Shown: in pieces, positions 33,023-40,692 of the stretch
How positions within the stretch are numbered: the stretch's first letter is position 1
How the letters are laid out: every line of letters starts with the position of its first letter
Origin: PALSA-612 sp963776735
GTDB taxonomy: Bacteria; Actinomycetota; Thermoleophilia; Gaiellales; Gaiellaceae
Direction of reading: 5' to 3'
NCBI GenBank assembly: GCA_963776735.1
Contig: CAVZNV010000018.1
Location: 372,001 to 436,000, forward strand
Length of the DNA stretch: 64,000 bases
Program-made: the position numbers and the translations under genes
Notes under the pieces: generated by a model
Told to the model about the DNA's origin: nothing
Databases searched by the model: none
What the model saw: only the letters and a program-made list of their open reading frames with translations

Positions 33023-36000
33023 ATGGCCTCGTGCACGCGCTGCGGCGAGCGCAATCCCGAGGCGGCCCGGTTCTGCGCTGCGTGCGGCGCCGAGCTGCCG
33101 GCTGCGCACGCGATGCCGCTGGAGACGCGGCGGATGGTGACGGTGCTCTTCTGCGACGTCAGCGGCTCGACCGCGCTCGGCGAGCGCCAGGATCCGGAGC
33201 AGATCCGCCGGGTGATGTCCCGCTATTTCGACGCGTCGCGCGAGGTGCTGGAGCGCCACGGCGGCACCGTGGAGAAGTTCATCGGCGACGCCGTCGTGGC
33301 CCTGTTCGGCGTACCCGTGCTCCACGAGGACGACGCGCTGCGCGCGGTGCGTGCGGCGGCCGAGCTTCGCGACCGAATCGACGAGCTGAACGACGAGCTC
33401 GAGCGGACGTACGGCATTCGCATCGCCGTCCGCATCGGCGTCAACAGCGGCGAGGTGATCGCCGGCGACACGCTGGGCGGCCACTCCTTCGCCGCCGGCG
33501 ACGCGGTCAACGTCGCGCAGCGCCTCGAGGCCTCGGCCGAGGTGGGGGAGATCCTGATCGGCGAGATGACGCACACGCTGGCCCGCGATGCGATCCGGGC
33601 CGAGTCGACCGGCCCGCTGCAGCTGAAGGGCCGCGAAGAGCCCGTGACCGCGTTCCGCCTGCTCGAGGTGCTGCCCGGTGTCCCCTCGCACGTGCGGCGG
33701 TTCGACTCCCCGATGATCGGTCGCGAACGGGAGTTGCAGGTACTCGCGGACGCGTTCGTCCGAGCCGTCGCCGAGCGGTCCTGCCACCTGTTCACGGTCC
33801 TCGGGGCGGCCGGCGTCGGAAAGTCGAGACTCGTTCGCGAAGCGGTCGCGCAGGTCGGCGATCGTGCCCGGCTCCTCGTCGGCACCTGTCTCCCCTACGG
33901 CGAGGGGATCACGTTCTGGCCTGCGCTCGAAGTCGTCAAGCAGGGCACAGGCATCGTCGACGGCGACTCGGTCGACCAGGCGACCGCGAAGATCGAGGCG
34001 ATGCTGGCGGGCGACGAGGCGGCGCGGCTCGCAGCCGAGCGGGTGGCAGCGCTCGTCGGACTCGAAGAATCCGGTGAGACGGCGGAACAGGGCTTCTGGG
34101 GCCTCCGGAAGCTCGTCGAGGCCCTGGCGCGGGAGCAGCCGACGATGCTCGTCTTCGACGACGTCAACTCCGGCGAGCCGCGCTTCCTCGACCTCGTCGA
34201 GTACCTGGCCGAGCGAACGCGCGACGCGCCGCTCCTGATCGTCTGCATGGCCAGACCGGAGCTGCTCGAGGCCCGTCCGGCGTGGGCCGGCGGGAAGCGA
34301 AACGCGACGACGATCTTCCTCGAGCCGCTGTCGCGGGACGAGTCGAGAACGCTGCTCGACAACCTGCTGGCGGTCGACATCGACGACGAGCTCGTGGCCA
34401 GGATCCAGCAGTCGGCCGAAGGCAATCCGCTGTTCGTCGAGGAGATGGTCTCGATGCTGATCGACGGCGGCTACCTCGGCCCCGGAGCCGACAGCGGGTC
34501 AGCCGCGCTCGAGCGGCTGCCGGTGCCTGCGTCGATCCAGGTGCTGCTGGCATCTCGCCTCGACCAGCTGAGCAGCGGCGAGCGGCAGATGATCGAGCGG
34601 GCGGCGGTCGAGGGCACCGTCTTCCACTCGGGCGCGGTCGCGGCACTCGCCGACGAAGCGCTCGGCGGCGACGTCGACGCCTGCCTCGACTCCCTCGTGC
34701 GCAAGGAGCTGATCGTCCCGTATCAGGCCTCGTTCGCAGGCGTCGACGGCTTTCGCTTCCGCCACGTCCTCATTCGGGAGGCCGCCTACGACGCGGTTCC
34801 GAAGCAGCTGCGCGCCGACCTGCACGAGCGCTACGCCGGCTGGCTCGGGAACGTCTCCGGGGAGCGTCTGCCGGAGCTCGAAGAGGTGCTCGGCTACCAC
34901 CTCGAGCAGGCATACCGCTACCGGCTGGACGTGCTGCGGGCCGACGACCACGGATCGGCGCTTGCGCTCGCTGCTGCGACGCACCTGGGCGCCGCAGGCT
35001 GCCGCGCGCTCGCGCGGCGGGACGCCGGCGCCGCGGTGAACCTCCTCGACCGGGCCGTCGGATTGTTGCCCGCCGACGATCCCGACCGGATTCCGCTCGT
35101 GTTCCAGCTCGCGGAGGCGCTCCACGACGTGGGCGAGTTCAGGGCGAAGCTCGACCTGCTCGAGGACGTGCTCGCGCGTTCCGTCGAGGAGGGTGACGAG
35201 CTGACGGCGGCGGCCGCCCGGCTCGAGATCGTGCACGGCCGTCTCTACGACGCGGAGCCGGTCTCCCTCGAGGAGATCCGCCGCGAGGCCGAGGCGGCTG
35301 CGGTCGTCTTCGAGCGTGCGGGGGACGATGCCAGGCTTGCCCGTGCACTTCGTCGCGTCGCGGACGCGCACTTCCTCCAGTGCCGGGTCGGGCCGGGCGA
35401 GGCTGCGCTCGAACGCGCGCTGGAGCGGGCCCGCCGAGCCGGAGACGACCGGGAGGTCGGGCGGATCCGGAACAACCTCCTCCGCGCGGCCGCGATCGGC
35501 CCGATGCCGGTGGCGCTGGCCATTCCGCGCTGCGAGGAGCTCCTGTCCGACTCGGGAGACGATCCGTTGACAGTGGCGGCGGCGGGAAACGCACTCGCGT
35601 ACCTCGAGGCGATGCGAGGGCGGTTCGACGAGGCGCGTGCCCACGTCGCACGCAGCCGGGCGATTCTGGAGGAGTTCGGGCTCCTCGTGGAGACGGCCGT
35701 CCAGAACGCGTGGAACGGGCAGGTGGAGATGCTCGCGACAGAGCCGGCGGCGGCGGAGCGGCTGTGGCGATCGTCCTACGACACGCTCGCCGCGCTCGGC
35801 GAGACGGCGAACCTGTCGACGATCGCCGCGTTCCTCGCAGACGCCGTCCTCGAACAGGGGCGGAACGCCGAGGCCGAGGAGTTGACCGTTGCGAGCGAGC
35901 GTGCCGCGGCTCCCGACGACGTCACGACACACGTCGCGTGGCGGACCGTGCGCTCGCGCTCGCGCGCGCGGGCGGGTGACGCAGCCGGCGCCGAGCGGCT

Positions 36001-36208
36001 GGCCCGGGAGGCCGTGGCGCTCTCGGCGTCGAGCGACTGGCCGAACCTGCGCGGGTCCGCGCTCACGGCCCTCGCGGAGGCCCTCGGCGCCGCAGGACGG
36101 CCGGAGGCGCGCGGGTTCGCACTCGAGGCACTCGCGGTCTACGAGGCGAAGGGAAACGCCGTCGCGGCGGACCGGCTCCGCGACCTGATCGTCAGCGCCG
36201 GTTCGTAG
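33023..36208 (+). CDS. Zinc-ribbon adenylate/guanylate cyclase-ATPase-TPR signalling protein
   Basis: 1061 residues from ATG at 33023. A zinc ribbon (Cys 4, 7, 18, 21) is followed by a class III cyclase catalytic domain (VTVLFCDVSGSTALGE, VEKFIGDAVVALFG, VRIGVNSGEVIAGD). The first metal Asp is present in FCDVSG and the second in FIGDAVV. Then comes an AAA-type ATPase with Walker A LGAAGVGKSRLV and Walker-B-like MLVFDDVNS. A long C-terminal half of TPR-like helices runs from about residue 600. The layout matches actinobacterial multidomain cyclases of the LuxR/AAA-cyclase kind. The purine substrate cannot be settled by eye. Its end overlaps the convergent methyltransferase by 17 bases. Confidence 0.88.
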   Translation: MASCTRCGERNPEAARFCAACGAELPAAHAMPLETRRMVTVLFCDVSGSTALGERQDPEQIRRVMSRYFDASREVLERHGGTVEKFIGDAVVALFGVPVLHEDDALRAVRAAAELRDRIDELNDELERTYGIRIAVRIGVNSGEVIAGDTLGGHSFAAGDAVNVAQRLEASAEVGEILIGEMTHTLARDAIRAESTGPLQLKGREEPVTAFRLLEVLPGVPSHVRRFDSPMIGRERELQVLADAFVRAVAERSCHLFTVLGAAGVGKSRLVREAVAQVGDRARLLVGTCLPYGEGITFWPALEVVKQGTGIVDGDSVDQATAKIEAMLAGDEAARLAAERVAALVGLEESGETAEQGFWGLRKLVEALAREQPTMLVFDDVNSGEPRFLDLVEYLAERTRDAPLLIVCMARPELLEARPAWAGGKRNATTIFLEPLSRDESRTLLDNLLAVDIDDELVARIQQSAEGNPLFVEEMVSMLIDGGYLGPGADSGSAALERLPVPASIQVLLASRLDQLSSGERQMIERAAVEGTVFHSGAVAALADEALGGDVDACLDSLVRKELIVPYQASFAGVDGFRFRHVLIREAAYDAVPKQLRADLHERYAGWLGNVSGERLPELEEVLGYHLEQAYRYRLDVLRADDHGSALALAAATHLGAAGCRALARRDAGAAVNLLDRAVGLLPADDPDRIPLVFQLAEALHDVGEFRAKLDLLEDVLARSVEEGDELTAAAARLEIVHGRLYDAEPVSLEEIRREAEAAAVVFERAGDDARLARALRRVADAHFLQCRVGPGEAALERALERARRAGDDREVGRIRNNLLRAAAIGPMPVALAIPRCEELLSDSGDDPLTVAAAGNALAYLEAMRGRFDEARAHVARSRAILEEFGLLVETAVQNAWNGQVEMLATEPAAAERLWRSSYDTLAALGETANLSTIAAFLADAVLEQGRNAEAEELTVASERAAAPDDVTTHVAWRTVRSRSRARAGDAAGAERLAREAVALSASSDWPNLRGSALTALAEALGAAGRPEARGFALEALAVYEAKGNAVAADRLRDLIVSAGS

Positions 36209-36951
36209 CCGGCCGTGCCGGCACGACGAGCGTCATGCCCGGGGTCAGTCTCGCGCGGGCGAGCCCTGCGAGGGCGACCCGCTCGACGATCGGCGGCACG
36301 CCCACGTAGGGCGACGCCTCGTAGCCGACCACCTCGTGGTCCGGCCCGTAGAAGCGACCGAGGTGCGCGACCAGTCCGCCGAGGCCCGTCCAGTCGGCTG
36401 CTCGCGCGTGCGCTGCCTGCCCGATGACGCTGATCTGCAGAAGGACGAGCAGTGCCGAGGTCTCGGGCACGATCGCGCGCGCGAGGAAGTCGCCGGCGTC
36501 GTAGAATCTGGCATCCGGACGGCGCGGGATCGAGAGCGAGGTCGCAGAAGAGGCAGTCGAGCGACGAGATCCCCGGGAGCATCCGCGCGGACAGGCCCTC
36601 CTCCCGCGCCACCCGGATCGCCTCGTGCCCGGGACGAACGAACACGCCCGGATGCCCGTAGAAGGCCGCGCACGTCGTCTTCCCGCCGCGAACCGGCTCG
36701 AGGATCCGCTCCACCATCGCGACGTACGTCTCGTCGAGCCGCCGGCCCTCGACGTAGACGTCGTGCAACGAACGCGCATCCGGCCTCAGCTCCTCCAGCC
36801 ACGCCGCTGCCAGTGGATCCGCCGCGAGGAAGAAGGCGACATCGGCCTCGAGGAAGGCCGAGCGGGCTTCCGGGGTGAGCTGCCTGCCGACGGCGATCCC
36901 GGTGCCGACGACGGTCAGCGAGCCGCCACGGGTCGGATGCGCGGGGCTCAG
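36192..36951 (-). CDS. Borosin-type peptide alpha-N-methyltransferase (TP-methylase fold), frameshifted
   Basis: TP-methylase fold read across one frameshift. The first frame holds LTVVGTGIAVGRQLTPEAR, ADVAFFLAADPLAAAWLEEL, YVEGRRLDETYVAMVERIL, CAAFYGHPGVFVRPGHEAI and CLFCDLALDPAPSGCQ. The second continues FYDAGDFLARAIVPETSALL, FYGPDHEVVGYEASPYVG and LTPGMTLVVPARPATN. Removing one A near 36504-36507 joins them as SGCQFYDAGDFL. The YGHPGVFV and DLxxDPxxxGCQ segments are those of split-borosin methyltransferases, which N-methylate the backbone of a separate precursor. A Tyr/Arg/Tyr cluster (YVEGRRLDETY) resembles the active site, though the Arg spacing should be aligned. There is no ATG, GTG or TTG; the likely start is CTG at 36951, overlapping the precursor stop. 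Confidence 0.72.
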
Positions 36952-37229
36952 TCTCTGGACTTGAGAGGCGTCGACGGAGGCGGTGGCGGAGGTGGTAGGG
37001 GTGTCCCGCCGCCGTGGACGATCAGCGCGACCCGCGTGACGCCGAACTCGGCCTCGATGGCGGCGCGGATGGCGGCCACCTCGCACTTGAGCACGATGTC
37101 GCGGTTCGCTGTCGACAACCCGTATCTCTGCATCGCCCGCTCGGCGTTCTCGAAGTACGCCTTGAGCAGGTCGTCGTCCGTGGCGAGGTCGAGGAAGAAC
37201 TGACCGAGGGACTTCTTCTTGCCGCTCAT
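36948..37229 (-). CDS. Split-borosin precursor peptide with polyproline C-terminus
   Basis: 93 residues from ATG at 37229, with AAGGAG seven bases upstream. Residues about 7-60 are a helical, charged domain (LGQFFLDLATDDDLLKAYF, AMQRYGLSTANRDIVLK) matching the layout of the borosin-binding domain of precursors such as SonA of Shewanella: helix, x-N-x-x-x-x-M-x-x-x-G-L, helix. The C-terminus RVALIVHGGGTP corresponds to the hydrophobic, His-Gly-containing core of those peptides. It then adds seven prolines in mixed codons (79-85) and STPLKSRD. The stop overlaps the presumed CTG start of the methyltransferase. Other readings, such as an unrelated small LigA-like protein, are possible, but the pair fits poorly with anything else I know. 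Confidence 0.7.
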   Translation of the reverse strand: MSGKKKSLGQFFLDLATDDDLLKAYFENAERAMQRYGLSTANRDIVLKCEVAAIRAAIEAEFGVTRVALIVHGGGTPLPPPPPPPSTPLKSRD

Positions 37230-37284
37230 ACCCGCTCCTTGCTTCCGGTGTCTCGCAGGACCCTAAGCCGGGGCCGCGACTGCG

Positions 37285-37842
37285 TCAACCGTCACGGGCG
37301 GCGCGCATCGACGCCTTGTAGGCGCGCTTCGCAGCCTGGTACTGATCGAGCGCCTCGGTCGAATCCACGTCGCCGAGCGTGGGGTGGTCGGGGACGAGGC
37401 CCTCGGCGACCTTCACGCCGAAGCGCTTCGCGAGCACCGAGCCGAGCGCCTTCACCTTCATCTCGCCGAAGCCGGGCAGGCCCTCGATCCGACGGCGGAG
37501 GTCGTCCGAGCCGGCCGCGTCCGTCCAGACCTTCGCCGCGTCGCCGCCGTACTCGCTCTCGACCGTGCGCGCGAGTTCCTGCACGCGCGTCGCCATCGTT
37601 CCCGGGAAGCGGTGCACCGCCGGCTTCTCGCGGAAGGCGGCTTCGAGACGCTCGGGGTCGATTCCGGCCAGGTCGCCCGCGTCCAGGGTGCCGAGCCGCT
37701 GCTTGATCTTGAGCGGACCCAGGAACGCGGTCGGCACCGTCACCTGCTGGTCGAGAGCGAAGCCGATCAAGAGCGCCATCGGATCGTCGGCGAGCAGGCG
37801 GTCGGCCTCGTCGTTTCCCGTGAAATGCAGGGCGTCCGGCAC
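37285..37842 (-). CDS. HhH-GPD-type base excision repair protein
   Basis: 185 residues from GTG at 37842. The helix-hairpin-helix is in RRIEGLPGFGEMKVKALGSV, and the N-terminal stretch MALLIGFALDQQVTVPTAFLGP is typical of the actinobacterial HhH-GPD family (TIGR03252 type). These are predicted DNA glycosylases; substrate preference is unproven. It follows the DUF1028 gene after 9 bases and precedes the borosin precursor by 55 bases on the same strand. Confidence 0.85.
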   Translation of the reverse strand: MPDALHFTGNDEADRLLADDPMALLIGFALDQQVTVPTAFLGPLKIKQRLGTLDAGDLAGIDPERLEAAFREKPAVHRFPGTMATRVQELARTVESEYGGDAAKVWTDAAGSDDLRRRIEGLPGFGEMKVKALGSVLAKRFGVKVAEGLVPDHPTLGDVDSTEALDQYQAAKRAYKASMRAARDG

Positions 37843-37851
37843 GACCCGATG

Positions 37852-38667
37852 CTACTCGATGACCTGCTCCCAGCCCGGGAAGTCGCCTCGCTCGCCCCAG
37901 GCCCGGACGGCGTCGCGCCAGTTCGGATGCACGTCGAAGAGCGGCTGCGCCAGCTCGCGAGCCCGTCGCGGATCGCCCGCCTTGGCCGCCTCCCAGGCAG
38001 CGATCATGATCCTGTCCTTCTCGCGCAGATGGTCGCCGCGCTCGGCCCGATAGTCCTCCTCGATGTCGAGCAGCCGCCGCAGCTCGCCGACCGGGTCTTC
38101 GTGGTCGTCGACACGGAGATTCGAGACCCGACCTTTCCACTCGAAGCCCGTCGGCTCGCCCTCGACGACGAGGAGCGCTGCCGACTGCGAGCCGCGGAAG
38201 TCGCCGCCTTCGGCCTCCGCCGCCTCGAGGGATGCGAGCAGGCGCCGCGCGAGCGTTCCTTCGGCCTCCTCGTAGGCGGCCGCCATCGCTCCCCAGACCG
38301 TGTCCCGGGCCATCATGTTCGCCTGGACGGTGAAGCCTTCGCCGACGAGATGCCCGCATTCGCGGACGCAGCCGGCACCCGTGTGTGCAGCAGACCGGCC
38401 CTCGGCGTCGACCATCCCGACCTGACGGAACCGCTCCCCCTCGTCCGCGGCCACGAGCCCGGCGAGCGCTTCCGCCGCCGAACGGCCGGCCTTCATCAGC
38501 TGCAGCCCGAACGGCCCGTAGCTGTGCTCGGTGTACGACTGCGTCGCGACCGCGCCGACGCCGGCCTCCGCCCAGGGCACGCCGCGCCCGACACCGAAGG
38601 TCCCGGTCTGCACCGCGACGCCGAGCTGGCCCGTCTCGGGATCGCGAGCGACGATCGAATAGGTCAC
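37852..38667 (-). CDS. DUF1028 family protein (Ntn-hydrolase-like)
   Basis: 271 residues from GTG at 38667, overlapping the stop of the upstream gene (GTGA). The DUF1028 pattern is complete: TYSIVARDPETGQLGVAVQT, PWAEAGVGAVATQSYTEHSYG, QVGMVDAEGRSAAHTG, and VQANMMARDTVWGAM. A C-terminal extension of about 60 residues (ERGDHLREKDRIMIAAWEAA) looks like a peptidoglycan-binding-like or TPR-like helix pair. Biochemical role unknown. Confidence 0.87.
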   Translation of the reverse strand: MTYSIVARDPETGQLGVAVQTGTFGVGRGVPWAEAGVGAVATQSYTEHSYGPFGLQLMKAGRSAAEALAGLVAADEGERFRQVGMVDAEGRSAAHTGAGCVRECGHLVGEGFTVQANMMARDTVWGAMAAAYEEAEGTLARRLLASLEAAEAEGGDFRGSQSAALLVVEGEPTGFEWKGRVSNLRVDDHEDPVGELRRLLDIEEDYRAERGDHLREKDRIMIAAWEAAKAGDPRRARELAQPLFDVHPNWRDAVRAWGERGDFPGWEQVIE

Positions 38668-39236
38668 GCGGAATCCAGGGCAGCCACGACGAGCGCCAGG
38701 TTCTCGCGCCGGACGTCCTCGGGCGTCGGCGGAAGCACGTCGTCCCAGATCGCCGCGAAGCTGCTACGGAGCTGCTCCATGCGCGCCGGCCGGCCCATGA
38801 ACCACCAGTGCAGGTGCTCGCTGCCCTCGCCCCAGCGGCCGACATGGACGCGTCCGATTCCCTCGACGGAGGAGATCGCCCGGTCGAGCCTGCCGATGAG
38901 CAGTCCGAGCTCGGCCGCGAGCTCGTCCGGGAGGTCGCCGGGAGCGTCGAAGTGCTCGCGCGGCTCGAGCAGGACGACGACCGGCAGGCCGGACGGCTCC
39001 CGGAGCGCGGTCAGTCGCCAGCGCTCGTTCGTCCAGATGTAGTCCTCGTCACCGGTCGTGCAGCGGCGACAGTCGACGCGGCCCTCACCGTGGCGCGGTT
39101 TCTCGCTCGCGACCGGCGGCTCGAGCGGCTTCGGGCTGATGGCGCCGACGAACGGCCAGCTCTCCCAATCGTCGAGTGGCGGCGTCCGGAGAGCGCCGGA
39201 GGCGCGTGCGTAGAACTCCTCCGGTGTCTCGGGCAT
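38664..39236 (-). CDS. HIT-like family protein
   Basis: 190 residues. The His-x-His-x-x element SEHLHWWFMGR near the C-terminus and the preceding strand VGRWGEGS are HIT-like. The N-terminal CRRCTTGDEDYIWTNERWRL, with two Cys, resembles the zinc-site region of some HIT/GalT-like proteins. It would bind or hydrolyse a nucleotide conjugate; the third histidine of a classical HIT triad is not obvious. It overlaps DUF1028 downstream by four bases. Confidence 0.75.
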   Translation of the reverse strand: MPETPEEFYARASGALRTPPLDDWESWPFVGAISPKPLEPPVASEKPRHGEGRVDCRRCTTGDEDYIWTNERWRLTALREPSGLPVVVLLEPREHFDAPGDLPDELAAELGLLIGRLDRAISSVEGIGRVHVGRWGEGSEHLHWWFMGRPARMEQLRSSFAAIWDDVLPPTPEDVRRENLALVVAALDSA

Positions 39237-39257
39237 CGCCCGATGCTAAACGCTCGC

Positions 39258-39494
39258 CTAGGCCGCCTGGGCGAAGCGGTCCAGCTCTTCGACGATCTGG
39301 TCCGCGCCGCAGACCGGGAAGCCGTCGTCGAGGACGAGGACAGGTATCTCGTCCGTGTCCGCGACCCGCCTGAGCTCGGATCGATACTCGGGCTGGGCAG
39401 GGACCTGGCGCAGCACGACGTCGACTCCGAGCTCGGTCAGCCGCTGACGGACGCGATGCGAGTGGGGGCACAATTCGGCCTGGTACAGCTCCAT
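39258..39494 (-). CDS. Glutaredoxin/GST N-terminal-like thioredoxin-fold protein
   Basis: 78 residues from ATG at 39494. The redox site is ELCPHSHRVRQRL, one active Cys followed by Pro-His-Ser. The cis-proline segment is EIPVLVLDDG and the last helix GADQIVEELDRF. Monothiol or GST-like use is likely because the second Cys is replaced by Ser. It follows nucS by 22 bases on the same strand. Confidence 0.83.
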   Translation of the reverse strand: MELYQAELCPHSHRVRQRLTELGVDVVLRQVPAQPEYRSELRRVADTDEIPVLVLDDGFPVCGADQIVEELDRFAQAA

Positions 39495-39516
39495 GACCCT
39501 GCGGTGCCCCGCCGAG

Positions 39517-40191
39517 CTAGACGGCAAACAAGGTCAGCTCGGGCTCGCGCTCACCGCGGAGAACGGCGAGGTCGACCCGGACGCAGTCGATTCCGCGCGA
39601 CTGCGCGAGCGTGACCGCCTGCGGCTTCAGCTGCTCGGCTGCGAGGATGCCGCGGCACTCCCCCCGAGCCGGGTCGAGGCGGATCCGCTCGAGGTAGCGC
39701 GTGAGCTGCTCGACGGCATCGATGGTCGCGACGCGCTTGATCTCGACCGCGACCCAATGGTCGTCGGCGTCCCGGCACATCAGGTCGACCGGGCCGAGGT
39801 CGGTCGGCCATTCGCGCCGGTCGAGCCGCAGGCCGTCGCCGAGCACCTCGGGCTGTGCGGCGAGCTCTTCCTGCAGGTGCCGCTCGACGCCGTCCTTCTC
39901 GAGCGCAGCGGCCTCGCCCATCTCGTGCTCGACGTCGCTGAGCACCTCGTGGAGGACGATCTCGAGGCGGTCTTCGCTCTTGCCGGCCCGCTTGCGGACG
40001 ACGATGCGCGTCTTGTCCTCCTCGACCACGGTCGGCGGCGTCATCCAGTTCAGCGGCTTGTAACCACCGGCGTCGGCGTGGACGAGCACGCTCCCGTCCG
40101 ACTTCAGCATCAGGAGCCGCGTCGACTCGGGCAGGTACGCGCTCAGCCGACCGCTGTATGAGACCTCGCAACGGGCGACGACGAGACGCAT
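39517..40191 (-). CDS. nucS: NucS/EndoMS mismatch-specific endonuclease
   Basis: 224 residues. The N-terminal half is the DNA-binding beta domain (MRLVVARCEVSYSGRLSAYL, GYKPLNWMTPP). The C-terminal half is a RecB-like nuclease with PTDLGPVDLMCRDADD, AVEIKR (Asp, Glu-x-Lys core), QLTRYLERI and GILAAEQLKPQA. In actinobacteria, which usually lack MutS/MutL, NucS carries out mismatch repair. The end ELTLFAV is a plausible sliding-clamp contact. It is divergent from a VOC gene over 44 bases. Confidence 0.93.
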   Translation of the reverse strand: MRLVVARCEVSYSGRLSAYLPESTRLLMLKSDGSVLVHADAGGYKPLNWMTPPTVVEEDKTRIVVRKRAGKSEDRLEIVLHEVLSDVEHEMGEAAALEKDGVERHLQEELAAQPEVLGDGLRLDRREWPTDLGPVDLMCRDADDHWVAVEIKRVATIDAVEQLTRYLERIRLDPARGECRGILAAEQLKPQAVTLAQSRGIDCVRVDLAVLRGEREPELTLFAV

Positions 40192-40235
40192 CCGTGGAAC
40201 CTACTGTCTTTTTCGGACGATGTAGGGTCGCCGCC

Positions 40236-40625
40236 GTGAACCCCTTCGGGCACATCGATCTGCGCGTTTCCGACCTCGATGCGGCGTTCGGGTTCTACGA
40301 CGCGCTCCTGCCGGTGCTCGGCTTCACGGAGACGCACGACGGGGAGGCGTGGAAGGTCTGGGCGACGACGGATCCGCTGCCGTCCACCGCGTACTTCGGC
40401 ATCACCGAGTCTCCGGGCCACGTCCCGAACGAGAACCGGGTCGCCTTCTGGGTCGAATCGCCCACGGACGTCGATCGCGTGGCCGATGTCGCCCGGAACG
40501 CGGGGGCGGTGGACATGAGCGGCCCGAAGCCGATGCACTACGGGCCGGGCTACTACGCGGCGTTCTTCGCCGATCCGAGCGGCAACCGGTTCGAGGTCTA
40601 CGTCAGGCCCGACACCTCGGTCTGA
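40236..40625 (+). CDS. VOC-family (glyoxalase/dioxygenase-like) protein
   Basis: 129 residues from GTG at 40236. Paired beta-alpha-beta units: NPFGHIDLRVSDLDAAFGFY with LLPVLGFTE, and the second half with HYGPGYYAAFFADPSGNRFEV. His in GHIDLRV, His in MHYGPG and Glu in NRFEVYV match the vicinal-oxygen-chelate metal positions. Reaction not assignable. Confidence 0.85.
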   Translation: MNPFGHIDLRVSDLDAAFGFYDALLPVLGFTETHDGEAWKVWATTDPLPSTAYFGITESPGHVPNENRVAFWVESPTDVDRVADVARNAGAVDMSGPKPMHYGPGYYAAFFADPSGNRFEVYVRPDTSV

Positions 40626-40692
40626 CGGCCGAAGGGGACACGTCCCGAAGAGCGTCTTGTGCGAACAGGTGTTCGATCGCTACGCTCTCCGG

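Noticed and set aside
39517..40191. NucS beside glutaredoxin, HIT-like and DUF1028 genes, considered as a defence or stress island.
   Set aside because: NucS is core mismatch repair in actinobacteria, and the neighbours look like ordinary housekeeping genes with normal codon use.
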